From Berberis thunbergii (lineage: Eukaryota > Streptophyta > Magnoliopsida > Ranunculales > Berberidaceae), in contig QNQO01001840.1 of assembly GCA_003290165.1 (NCBI GenBank), positions 124,001 through 188,000 of the forward strand: 64,000 bases of DNA, in the 5' to 3' direction. The position numbers and the translations under genes were made by a program. Every line of letters begins with the position of its first letter. The stretch's first letter is position 1. This document shows positions 21,771 to 32,087 of the stretch, piece after piece. The notes beneath the pieces were generated by a model. That model was given only the letters and a program-made list of their open reading frames with translations, was not told the DNA's origin and searched no databases.

Positions 21771-22890
21771 GGCTTTTATCAACGAAATTTACTTCATTTG
21801 AAAATAGTACATTTTTAGTTGAGAAAAACTTGTACCAACAAAACATTTGTCTCTAGATAGATTTCTTGAATTATCCTTGTACAACATTTTGCAATGAAAC
21901 AAAAAATTTTGCCAATAAATAAATTTGTTGGCCATAGTACAACAATTTCCAAAGAAACAATAATGAATTAATGAAGTTTAGTGAGAAATAAATTTTCATG
22001 GAAATGATTATTTGTTTTTAACAAGAAAAAAGTTGTTACCGATAAGGTTGCAATTACCAACAAAATTGTATTTTTTTTGTTGTAAATATGTAATTAATTT
22101 AACAAGGAAAAATTAGTAAACGACTATCTGAAAGGGTTATGTAATAATGATTGATTATTCGTTGCTATTAGTATACCAATTTCCAACAAAATAATGATTT
22201 GTCGCTGTAAAATAGTTAGTGAATTTTAACAAGAAATAAATTTTCATGATTGTAATTATTACTTTTTACCAACGAAAATAATTTGTTACTAACAAGGTTA
22301 TAATTATCAATGAAATTTAATTTCCTTGCTATAGAGATTTCATTAAAAAAATATTGTTTCAACAAAATAAAAAACGTTGCCAATAGTATAACAATTTTCA
22401 ACGAAGTATTACTTTGTTGCTATAAATTAGTAAACAAGTTTTAACAAGGAAAAACTTAATGGAAATAATTCTCAATCATTATCAACGAAACGAAACATTA
22501 CAAATAATGTGATTATTATCTAGGAAAACATATTTCTTTACTAAATAAGTGTTAATATTCGTTAGCAAGGAATGTAATTTGTTGCTAAAATTAGTCTTCT
22601 TTAGCAACAAAATATTTCATTTTAGATGATGTCATAATTACCGAAGAACTAGTATTTTGTGGCTATAAAAAATTTTTTGTTGGTAAATCAATTCGGCGGG
22701 AAATTAGATTTGGAGGGAATGCTTCCCGCCACCTATTTAACAAGGAAAGTTTCCCACGAAATATATTTTGTTGAAAAAAGTAACAAGTTTATGGTTGTTG
22801 CAAGGAATTTTTTTTTCGTTGCCAATGATACCATATTAACAAGGAAATTAAATTTCGTAGAAAATTTTTTGTTGGTAATTGATAGATTTC
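21771..22890. repeat. CACTA right subterminal repeat region
   Basis: Repeated aacaaggaaa, ccaacgaaat and tttgttgctat words in both orientations, mirroring 14778-15560. Confidence 0.75.
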
Positions 22891-22898
22891 TTGTAGTG

Positions 22899-23250
22899 GA
22901 AAGTGCAATTAACCCTTTTTTCTATTGTATTGAGTCCGAGGATCCTACAATCAATTAGGGCACTAAATAGGAATTCACCCTATAAAACAAACAAATCAAT
23001 TATAATGTCAAGGGTGAAAAGGCATGATTGACTATTTCAGTCAGTGATGTTTGTATTACGGTAGCTATTTATCTAAATTATTGTTTATGAATCTTAAACC
23101 ATTACTTAGTTTTGAAATATAAAATATAAAATAAAAACACAAATATATGGCTAGATGAATATCATTCTAACACAACATAGTTTTGAAATATGGTTAGATG
23201 ACGATCATTCTAATAAGCAACATTCATGAGACAACGGAAACATCCAGTAT
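22899..23250. other. Right flank of the CACTA element
   Basis: Starts with the GAA duplication and about 20 bp matching the empty-site copy at 10300-10320, then AT-rich non-coding DNA up to the hAT element. Contains two loose copies of tagttttgaaatatggttag. Confidence 0.5.
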
Positions 23251-24233
23251 TAGGGGTGGGCACAGTCCGGAAGGTCCAGGATTGGGCTTGTCCCAGTCTC
23301 AGTCCAGGTCCAGTGAAATGGGACCAGAACAGTTCGGGATAGAGGTTTTTTTTGCTAACCCGATTTGAACTGGAGCATACCTATGTCATCTCGGTTCAAA
23401 ATGTTTAATTGAGATATGATCCCTAATTACTCCTCCATCTTCATCTCTTTCGATCCTTATCTCTCACATATATGATCTCTCATGTTATCTCTATCAATCT
23501 CTACACATTATCCACCATATCTCTCAGTTTGAAGTTAAAACTCACATATCTCACCGAAACAACGCTAGATTTGAACATATAAGGGGGGGGGTATTCAATC
23601 ATGTATTTTAATAGATTCTGAAAGATTTTAAAGTCTATTAAAATATAGGGGTATTCAATTAAGGATTTAAAACAATACAATGAAATACATGGGTATTCAA
23701 TCATGGATTTTAAATGATTGTTTTATAATCCATTAAAATCATGGGGTATTCAATCATGGATTTTAAACAATACAATAAAATCTAGGGGTATTCAAACAAC
23801 AGGGAATTTTAATGGATTTATTGACTTGATGGACTTTGAAGAATTTTGAAGGATTTATTTGTGATTGATATAAATATCAATCTCATTTCCAAATCCGACC
23901 TATTACCCTTGGATTTCAATCTCTCTGCTCCCACCAACTCTACCAAGTCTGTCTCTCCATCAACAGTCTCCTTTCTCAGCAGTGGAACCAGGTAGTCTTC
24001 CTCGCCTTCTTCAGTCGATCGAACTCACCTCTTTCCCTTCCGTCGAACTCGCCTCCTTTCGCTTCAGTCGAACCATAAGAAATCACCATCGCAGGAGACT
24101 CAACGACACTCTTCGCCCCCTATTTTTTCCATCGTCTATTCTCTTAAAACCCTAGCTAAGCTAGTCCGCACAATACAACTTTCATTCGAGCCCTAATAGA
24201 TTCGACTCCGGGCCAATTGGTCTACCTCGAGAG

Positions 24234-24569
24234 ATGAAGGGAATTGGGAGGACGAATAATGCGGAAGTAACGCAGCAGCAGCAGCAGCAGCAGGGGTTTC
24301 TAATTCCTTTGAAAAAGGAAGATAATCCATTGAGCTCCAGTCGTCGTGTCGAGGTTGGAGAAGAAGAAGAAGAATACGCGACTGCAAGGAAAGTAATGGA
24401 AGAAGAAGAAGAAGATGATGAGGAAGAAGAAGAAGATGAAGTAGTAGATGAAGATGACAATGAAGACGAAGAAGAAGAAGAAGAAGAAGAAGAAGAAGAA
24501 GAAGATCGACCTAAGCTAGATGAGGGCTTCTATGAAATTCAAGATATCAGGAAGAGAAGGGTTTGCAAG
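24234..24569 (+). pseudogene. Captured exon 1 of an LHP1/TFL2-like gene
   Basis: ATG at 24234 opens 112 codons: MKGIGRTNNAEV, a Gln run, a long Glu/Asp tract (24361-24505, a GAA microsatellite), then RPKLDEGFYEIQDIRKRRVCK and a splice donor (aag|gtagct). KLDEGFYEI is the opening of the LHP1 chromodomain, and the real gene has an intron near this point. LHP1 reads H3K27me3 in plant nuclei as part of Polycomb silencing. The remaining chromodomain and the chromoshadow domain are not found in the next 3 kb. The preceding 300 bp look like its promoter and 5' UTR. If transcribed it would give a truncated acidic protein. Confidence 0.75.
24361..24505. repeat. GAA/GAT microsatellite
   Basis: Near-continuous gaagaagaa with gat and gac interruptions, coding for the acidic tract of the LHP1-like exon. 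Confidence 0.85.
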
Positions 24570-24644
24570 GTAGCTCTACTCCTAAACAAACACCTCTAAT
24601 TATTTGAATTTCATTTCATTTTATCGATATCAATGGATGATTGT

Positions 24645-24795
24645 CTATCTTGATATCTGGATTTTTGTGTTATGATATCTGGATTTTTGTTATGATATCT
24701 GGATTTTTGTGTTATGATATCTGGATTTTTGTTAAGAAGAAGAAGAAGAAGGGTTTGCAAGGTTTTGTGTTATGATATCTGGATTTTTGTTGTTT
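24645..24795. repeat. Tandem repeat atgatatctggatttttg
   Basis: Five to six copies of an 18-23 bp unit, gttatgatatctggattttt, in the intron-like DNA after the LHP1 exon. One copy is separated by a gaagaag tract. Confidence 0.8.
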
Positions 24796-25331
24796 GATGG
24801 AAGGAATTCTTGTTTTTGGTTGACTGGATGGGTTGATTTCTATGTTGGGTTTGATCAGATGTGGGTTTTTATTAATGGGGTTGTTTTGTTTTTCGATTGT
24901 TAGGATATGTGTGATCAAATTTGATCGGACTAGTGGAAGCAATGTCTCGTGTGGAACTCGCCATGTTGGGTGTTAATTGATTGGATTAGATATGCTTTCC
25001 TGTAACATGCTGAAATACTGCAAATAAGAACATTCTCTCTGAAAGCAAGTGAGTCAATTGAGTCAGTTTTTGTGATCCAATTTACACACATTGTTGAACC
25101 TTAATGTGAAACTGAACTCTCACAAGTGAAGGAGATAACACATAAATGGAAGTACAACTTGACTTGGAATTTGTTGTAGTCTTCCCTTCTTCTTCCATAC
25201 TAACCTACTGAACACAAACTAATACAAGGGAACATGAGACACATGTTCTTTGAACATGAAACACATGTTATTTGTCTACTTGGTTGAGCTTCCATACTGA
25301 AAATAAATAATGCAGACAAGACTTTCGCTTT
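24796..25331. other. Non-coding interior of the captured-gene region
   Basis: No exon recognised. I looked here for the remaining LHP1 chromodomain and did not find it. Confidence 0.4.
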
Positions 25332-25695
25332 GTTTTTTCAGTAATGCTTGTTTGTAATATCAAAACCTCCTTTGTATTTCTTAAACATATTCAGAGGATC
25401 AATCCTTTCTGTGTTAGCTAATTCCTTAGAATTTGAAACATTCACTCTTTCGACGGAATAATTCTCACCTACATGAACACATTCTATTAAAAATCATGCA
25501 AAAATACATGTTATATACCTCAAAGTTATGCTTGAGAAGAAGAAGAAAAAAAGATTCACCTGTTTGAACTTTAGGCAAATCAGTTTGTTCTATTGGTTTA
25601 CTGCTTGTAAATTCTACTAGATTTAACGACGCGAATAACACCAAGAAGCTTAAGTATACAAACCATCTTATACATTTTATGTTGTCCATCATCAC
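25332..25695 (-). pseudogene. Captured exons of a plant membrane-protein gene
   Basis: On the minus strand an exon from 25695 to 25560 (acceptor cag|gtg, donor acag|gtgaat) encodes MMDNIKCIRWFVYLSFLVLF, a signal peptide or membrane segment, then LPKVQT. A second exon from 25468 joins in phase and gives GENYSVERVNVSN and IDPLNMFKKYKGGFDITN, then KHY and a stop at the point where the sequence breaks off. KYKGGFDITNKHYW resembles a conserved block just before the membrane segment in a family of uncharacterised plant membrane proteins; this is from memory of the motif. The downstream half is missing. An upstream non-coding exon with a TATA-like box seems to lie near 26480-26560. Confidence 0.55.
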
Positions 25696-27560
25696 CTGTG
25701 AAAACATAAACAGTATAGAAATTAAGAGATATGCAAAGAGAACTCCTCAGAACCAAAATGAGACTCTCCTAAGTACTAAACTCCTAAATTGTTAAATGTT
25801 TAGATATAGTGTAATTTAAAAATAAAATATAATTCAAAAACAAAATAAAAAATGAGATTTCACACAGTAAATGGTGGTTAGGTAAATTGGTACATTAAAT
25901 AAATTGAAAGAAATACTTATTCCAGAACAAAACTACACTCAGCAGCTCATATCATATATTACCTAATCCAAAATGGGTTATATTAATTGTTTGAAGCCTA
26001 GGTTACTAACCCCTCTTTAAACTTTCTTTGATATCGACGCAAAGAACAAAGAATGAGAACGATTTACTTGACTTTATGCGTAATCAAACTGATATTTAAT
26101 TTGTTTTTCATATAACAGTAAAATCAATCTCAATCTGTAAAAGAATTTAATCCTCACATTAATTAATTTAATAATTTTCATTTCATTGATCCTGTGAACT
26201 TTAAGGTGTATGAAGTTTCATATTTGACGCTTTGATGATGCTGGTTGAGAACTGTACAAGCGCATGCCTTTTTTGTTTTGTTTTGGATCTTACAAAAAAT
26301 GGCATCATTAGCTGGTGAGCCATATTATGGAAAATCAATAATTAACAAAAGGCGCGAGTTTGAGCCATAGTGACATAATCGAAAAGGGAGATGTGAAGAA
26401 ACAAAGATACCCAAATAGCTAGATTACTAATAGTAGCAGTAGAAGTTATGTTTAGAGCAACATGAATGAACTTACTTGCAAAAAACACAGCAGCAGCAGT
26501 TGAGAAGTTTACCAACTCTTCTTTCTGATTGCCTGACTTTATAAGAAAACCAAAATGGACTGCCTTTACTGTGTCATATTCTAATTCTGATCTCTTCAGG
26601 TGTGATGAACTCTATACGCGGCGGAGATGACACTCTTACATAACCAAAACTGGTACAATATCTTTCTCATTTCACTTTCATACATATATATAAGGAACTG
26701 ATATCCTAGTCACGAAGACTATGAGCCTGAGATCATCAGACCATGACCATATTGAGCATGAAACTCTTAGCAGCCAACACATGGTCATTTGACAAATCAA
26801 CCCTGCTATACTGCAGCTTATTCTTTCTTATACATCGTCACCAGCTGCCTAACTAGCTCTTGCATATGCATACATGTAGACATATAGAATCGTGTCAATT
26901 ACTCCTTTTGTTAGGTAAATGTACATGTTATGTTTGTGTTTCTAGATTCATTTCTTCAACGAAATTCTCCTTTATCATCTTTGTCAAATTGTCAATACAT
27001 AAATGGATGTCATTCAGTCAATTATGAACACAGTATTTTTTTTCTAGTCAAATATAACAACCCCATTATCTTCTCACAAAGACTGGATTATATTTTTTTT
27101 CTAGTCAATTATATGATTTGTCAAGCTTGTGATGTCTGGCTCATTATTCATTTGAGAAGTTTATGAAAAGTTTGTGCACTCTTAAAAAAAAAAAGCTGAC
27201 GAGAAAGAGAGAAGCTCTTCGTCTCTGTTTGATCTCAAAGGTACAATTCTGTTCTTATTTGTTCACCTTCGAACAATGATTTATGTTCATTTTGATTGTT
27301 AGGTATCATCAGTTTCTCCCAATTTATGTTTTTCATTCAATTTCTAATTTGCCACCATGACCCTGCAAAGACATGGATTGGTGCATACATAAAAGATTTC
27401 CATCAACAAAGAATGGGATAAAGTGTGTATTATCATGAGACAGATAATGGAAAAGGCAGGCTCGAGCCGGCATTACTTAAAAAACCAACCCAATCCTCTT
27501 CCCGTCCTTGCTATCCTTGCTAATGACATAAGTGAATTAGCAGCAGATGAGAATGAGTTT
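25696..27560. other. Interior of the nested element, mostly non-coding
   Basis: Minus strand 26480-26560 looks like a 5' UTR exon of the membrane-protein fragment (ttataaag near 26545 as TATA, donor gcaa|gtaagt). Plus strand 27195-27240 resembles a UTR exon with donor caaag|gtacaa. Otherwise AT-rich and unassigned. Confidence 0.35.
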
Positions 27561-27959
27561 TTTAGTCCAATAATAACAATTCATTAAAATCCATAACAAT
27601 CCTTTATAAAATTCAGAAAATTCAATAATAAAAATCCATTAAAATCCAGTGGATTTTGTAAATTCCACAAAATACAGTCACTTAAAATCCATTAAAATCC
27701 AGTGAATTCTGTAAAGTCTTTCAGACTCTATTAAAATCCATAAGATTTAAAGTCTTTCAGACTCTATTAAAATCCATGATTGAATACCCCCTGTAAATAT
27801 ATCTACGGTATACATGTTCTCATCATTTTTCGTCATTGTTGGAGAAATCTACTGTTCAACACTAGATCTCCCACCTAACAATTGCATATTAGAGCATATA
27901 GGCCTATCTCCAATCTCTTCCATAGATCCGAGACCAACACACAAAATATGTGACACTAA

Positions 27960-28186
27960 CATGTACTTAAAAAACCTGCAGAACAACAAAGAACAATGTG
28001 GTGAGGAGCGGCGGGACAGCAAAAATGGTACTCGAGGGCGTTGAGGACGGCGTTATTGTATTCGTGATCTGCACAAGGACATGTGTGAACTCCCACGGTT
28101 TCTTGATGAAGTGTTTCAGAGATTTGAGGGATTGGAGGAGGGATTTTGCTTTAGAGGGAAGTGCAACAGCCATGGCCGGAGACTGA
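27960..28186 (-). pseudogene. Captured first exon of a small plant protein gene
   Basis: ATG at 28173 gives MAVALPSKAKSLLQSLKSL, then HFIKKPWEFT. After a small shift it gives CPCADHEYNNAVLNALEY and a splice-donor-like ctgcag|gtttttt. The KPWE.TGPC-like block followed by an acidic HEY motif suggests a short, possibly organelle-targeted plant protein, but I cannot name it. It lies in the hAT element outside the nested TIR element, so it was probably acquired separately. Confidence 0.45.
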
Positions 28187-28296
28187 GTGATTAGAGAGTT
28201 GGACTTGGACTTGGAATTTATAATATATTGACATCAGTTAGGCTTGGACTTGGACTTTATAACATATTAACATCAGTTGAGCTACAATAACCAGAA

Positions 28297-28473
28297 GGGA
28301 AATTCTAAATGTCGAGGGAACCAGTGAGGGAGGGGGGTGAAGCCGTTCATCCCCCTCGAGATGCATGCAAGCCCGTGTCTCGAGGTGCTTTCACACATCT
28401 CAAGGGGGTGAACGGCTTTCACCCCCTCCCTCGCTGGTTTCCTCACCCATTCCCTCGCTGTTTAGACAAACCC
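28297..28473. mobile_element. MULE-type foldback MITE, copy A (177 bp)
   Basis: Inverted repeats around ttctaaatgtcgagggaa on the left and tccctcgctgtttagac on the right, with a nearly palindromic interior (gtgaagccgttcatccc / gggggtgaacggcttt). The 9-bp duplication is taaccagaa / taaccggaa (28288-28296 and 28474-28482), one mismatch. It lies inside the hAT element. Confidence 0.85.
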
Positions 28474-28677
28474 TAACCGGAATGGCCCGAGATTGGATTT
28501 GTGGAACACAGCTCGAGGCTGGAATGAAAATGACATAAACCGATTGGTCCTAGTTTGAAACGGGTTGGGATCATAATAGTCCAGGTCGGACCGAGATTCT
28601 TGCCCACCCCTATCCAGTATCAAAGATCCAAAAGATTCTAGCACAAGCTTTACAAATTACTCGAGTATCTATATGTG

Positions 28678-28877
28678 GAACCCGTCTAATCGTCGAGGGA
28701 AGCAGCGAGGAAAACAGCGAGGGACCCCACAGGGGGGAGGGGGAGCCGTCCATTCCCCCTGGGATGCGCGCGTTGAAAATTCAAACGCGCATCCCGGAGG
28801 GAATGGACGGTTCCCCCTCCCCCTGTGGGGTCCCTCGCTGTTTTCCTCGCTGCTTCCCTTGCCAGTTAGATTTTTAC
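28678..28877. mobile_element. MULE-type foldback MITE, copy B (200 bp)
   Basis: Almost a perfect palindrome centred on gttgaaaattcaaac. Arms contain cgagggaagcagcgaggaaa and its complement. A perfect 9-bp duplication, ctatatgtg (28669-28677 and 28878-28886), is the Mutator-like signature. Confidence 0.92.
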
Positions 28878-28886
28878 CTATATGTG

Positions 28887-30711
28887 TCTCTAGCCAATGT
28901 ACATTGTGACTACATAACCGCTGACCTTGATTGTTTTCTCACAGTTTCCCTTGATGTTTCAGTGACTGTTTCATCATAAGTAACTTTTAAGAATGCTCAA
29001 GAAAACCATGAAAAACTTTATGGAAGAAACATGGTCAACCAAAGTCCAAATTAAAGAAGACTAAAGACCTAGAAAGACATAAGGTCATAGAGGTCAAGAT
29101 GAAGAAAAATTTATGGCCAAGCCAAGAAGACTCTAAACTTCATGAATATTGGATTTAAGAAGAATTGTATAGTTTTACTTGGTCAGGGCAAGTTTTGATC
29201 AACTCCGACAAACATTTCGATGTAAGAGTAACAAAATAAGGAATTATTGATTGCAAAAAATTAATAAGTAAAGAAGAGGAGACCTAAGAAATGTTGTCAA
29301 ATTCCCCATAATTGTGTTGGGTACTCTCCATGAACCATTGTCACAATTTTTGCAGGTGTTATAATAACGGTTGCATGTTGTCTTTGTGAGAGACTACGGG
29401 CTCCTTTGTATTTCCTTCTCTTTTACTTTGTAATTTTTTGTATTTCTTTGGATGTAACTTTCTAAATCTTTATATTTCATCTGCAAGTCTACAACTCCTC
29501 ATTCTTGCACCCCACCCCCACCACTTTTATGTTAGATGTTTGGCTGTATATATTATATACTCATCCAACTATTCGGTTGTCTGTTTAGTTTAAACTTCAA
29601 TAAATTGTTGCTCCATATAATTACTGTTCCATATAACTACTTTCATACATGCTATCATAAATGTTGAAAAAAAAAAACTCCATGGATGTAGTTGTTGGTT
29701 TGAGTAGTTTCATATCTCATTTGGCATTTTGTCATAAAGGGTTATAAAGAATCCACTCCCCAACGCCTTTTGAGACAAAACCCCACCACACTCAAAGGCT
29801 CTGTAAAGGGTGTTTAAGTTGAGGAAAATATCTTCGAATTGCATGTGTAAGGCAACGCCCTTGACCTGAAACAATTTTATAATGTTTTCTTAATTTTATG
29901 AAATTACATTGTATGAGAGAATATGCTTCTTGTGAGAGGTTTCGTTGATCCTAGGGTTTGAGTGAGGCTTCACTCATTGATGATATAACCTTAATTCTCA
30001 AATTCATCTTAATTCTCAAATTCATAGTGGCACTGTTCTTTACTTTTTGTTTTTTTCTTTTCATTTGCTGCATTGGTTGGTTTACTTGCACTTGTTTAGA
30101 TTGTTGATTTTGTTACTAAATCTATTGCGGTTAATCCTGAGATTAGTAATAGCACTAATCCTTAATTGTAGCTTGGTTGCTTAGCAGCTTGGTTTTGATC
30201 TGAATGATATGTACCCGTAGATGGACCAATTTGTTGTGGCACATGCGTCCCATCCTTGAATGTAGTAGGTATTTATGCCACTATCCGTGGCTTATCCAGA
30301 TCCAATTAGGAACACACTGTCAACCAACCCGACCCGACTCAAGTTGTCATTGATGATTGGTGCAGGCGCAACACTGTGTGTGTGCTCCCACGTGATACAT
30401 GCATGGTGATGTTCAGAGAGAAAGACTACAACAACAACGAGAGATGCTACCTACGTAATTAACGCCAAAGATGAGATGACTTCCTTTGTTTATTTCATTT
30501 GCGTCTGAATTCCTTTGTTTATTTTACACTACAAACATCAATATCATCAAACGAAACGCGTAGAGAAAGAAGAAATAATTAAAAAAAAAATTTAATTCGA
30601 AATTTTTGCTTCTCTTGTTGCGCACGATACGCAATCTTCGGTTGTATTTAACATAACATTATAGTCAAGAGTCAAGAGAGATGGCTACTGCTGTCATCTT
30701 ATCTTTTGCTG
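28887..30711. other. Intergenic DNA downstream of the WRKY gene
   Basis: No coding sequence recognised. 30600-30711 is the likely WRKY 3' UTR. 29400-29480 is T-rich and could be a retroelement tail, without a partner. Confidence 0.4.
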
Positions 30712-32087
30712 CTATCTGCTGCTCTCGCGGTATGCTCTTAAACTACTACTACATCTGCGACTCTCTTTAAAAACTAACGAACACTCGGGTAACTCGCCTA
30801 GATCGGCAAATAAGGACTCGTCCTCTTCTCTCATATTCGAGAAAATCGTCGCCACGTCAGCATCATCAGTGTACATTGGGGTCTCTAGCAATGTGGACTC
30901 CACGTCAGAAAACCAGCTGAAATCGAAATCGTCCGTTGTGATCAGTGACTCGTCACCCAGATCGGCGAACCGGATCTCGGGTTTGGATCCGGATCGGGTG
31001 GTCAAGATAGGTTGTTCTTCTTCTCCTTCAGTAAGTGCATTGTTGGGTTCTTCTTCGTTGTCGGCAGCGGTGGTGGTGGTGATGGTCTTTGCGATGGTGT
31101 TTTTTGAGGCCGGCCAAGTGTGATTGTGGTCGCAGGCGTAGGTTATCACAAGCATGTTGGGGTCCATTCGGCTTCTTTCTACTTGTTTTCTTGCAGGGCA
31201 CCCCTTTGAACTACTACACCTGTAATATCCTCTACAAAAACCCACAAAACAAAATAGACAAGTTAATTAGAAGAAGAACATGAATTTTTCGCTGGAATCT
31301 GACCCACTAATCATAGTTGTTACTAATAATGCTATGTACCAGTGTCCAAAAGCTCGAAAACTCGGATCACTGAGTTTTTGAACAGAGCCACTCAACATTC
31401 AGAATTAACTAAACATACCAATGAAGTGCATTATAGTCTGTAATTGGAAGGCTACTATTGCGCCATATCTTCATGCTGAGCATATATATGTCAATTAAAC
31501 TAAGACGGTTGGATTGGCAAAACATTGGAATTGATATCAAGTGATAATGGGCATTTTGTTGGGTTAACCAGACCTTAATATCGGTCTGAATTTATTGCAA
31601 AATGTTTTTTTACATGTTGCAAAGTTTCAGTGATATCTAATTTAATTAGAGATTATGAATGAGTAGGAGGAAAAGAGTTCAAAAGCAAAGAAAGGAACCA
31701 TATTTTACCTGGGATAAGGAGAGCCTTTGATGGGCTTTTGCCCATACTTCCTCCAAGCCCAAGAATCAGAAGGTGGAGGAGCTCCTTCACTCTTTAACCG
31801 AGACCCATGGGCGTCTGTGAACGGTACAGTCACCACTCTCTTTTGTACACCCCGCTTACTGATAGAAGGAAGCACCAGAAAACAATCATCATGGCTTGAA
31901 ACAAAACTTGCATCCACAATTTACTAGCTAGCTTGTTTACAACTACTCACCTTTTCTTAGGGGATGAAATACTACTCATTTTCCTCTCCTTATATACGCC
32001 AGCAGGCGGAGGCGAGTCCGTTACATCCGACATCAACCCCTGTTCTTCCATCTCATTAACAAAAGGGTTGTTGAATCTACCATCCAT
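30712..32087 (-). CDS. WRKY transcription factor, group IIe (WRKY65/69-like)
   Basis: Three exons: 32087-31951, 31858-31709 and 31231-30712, giving 268 residues. ATG at 32087 is the first in frame after a stop. Splice sites are ag|gtgagt, cag|t, cag|gtaaaa and tag|agg. The WRKY domain has WRKYGQK at residues 81-87 and a C-X5-C-X23-H-X-H zinc finger (C101, C107, H131, H133). The second intron splits the arginine codon of SPYPRGYY, the conserved intron place of this group. The C-terminus [20 protein letters not shown] is typical of WRKY65/69. It should bind W-boxes (TTGAC) in the nucleus. One W-box core lies 250 bp upstream (32334-32339), compatible with self- or cross-regulation but weak evidence. 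No defects are seen, so it is probably functional. Confidence 0.93.

Larger units (their letters stand above)
14337..22898 (-). mobile_element. CACTA (En/Spm-type) transposon, 8.56 kb
   Basis: Ends are CACTACAACAATT on the left and TTTCTTGTAGTG on the right, flanked by the 3-bp duplication GAA (14334-14336 and 22899-22901). Subterminal regions of about 1.1 kb at each end carry many short repeats of ttaccaagga, caacgaaa and similar words, which in En/Spm elements bind TNP1-type proteins. Inside, on the minus strand, lie a multi-exon TNP1/Transposase_24-type gene and only the C-terminal part of TNP2. The catalytic Transposase_21 region is missing, so the element is non-autonomous. A related empty site at 10300-10450 confirms the boundaries. 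Confidence 0.92.
23587..27791. mobile_element. Nested TIR element, ends gggggtattcaatcatg
   Basis: The left end (gggggtattcaatcatgtat, then tttaatagattctgaaag) is inverted at the right end (27735-27791), about 55-60 bp in all. The left end contains five spaced copies of ggtattcaat between 23588 and 23800. The target duplication is not clear because of a G run; TAA on the left and TAA 2 bp beyond the right end would suit PIF/Harbinger. It holds the LHP1 and membrane-protein fragments, but no transposase. Confidence 0.6.
23251..28612. mobile_element. hAT-type element carrying host gene fragments, 5.4 kb
   Basis: Ends are TAGGGGTGGGCA and TGCCCACCCCTA, flanked by a perfect 8-bp duplication, tccagtat (23243-23250 and 28613-28620). 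The subterminal regions share gtccaggtc-like words. No hAT transposase is seen. Inside are another TIR element (about 23587-27791), LHP1 exon 1, exons of a membrane-protein gene, a third exon fragment and a MULE-type MITE. It is non-autonomous. The 8-bp duplication and ends support hAT; the exact family is not named. Confidence 0.85.

Noticed and set aside
23583..23591. Precise target duplication for the nested TIR element
   Set aside because: The nine-G run blurs the left boundary; TAA on each side needs a 2-bp offset, so it was not called.
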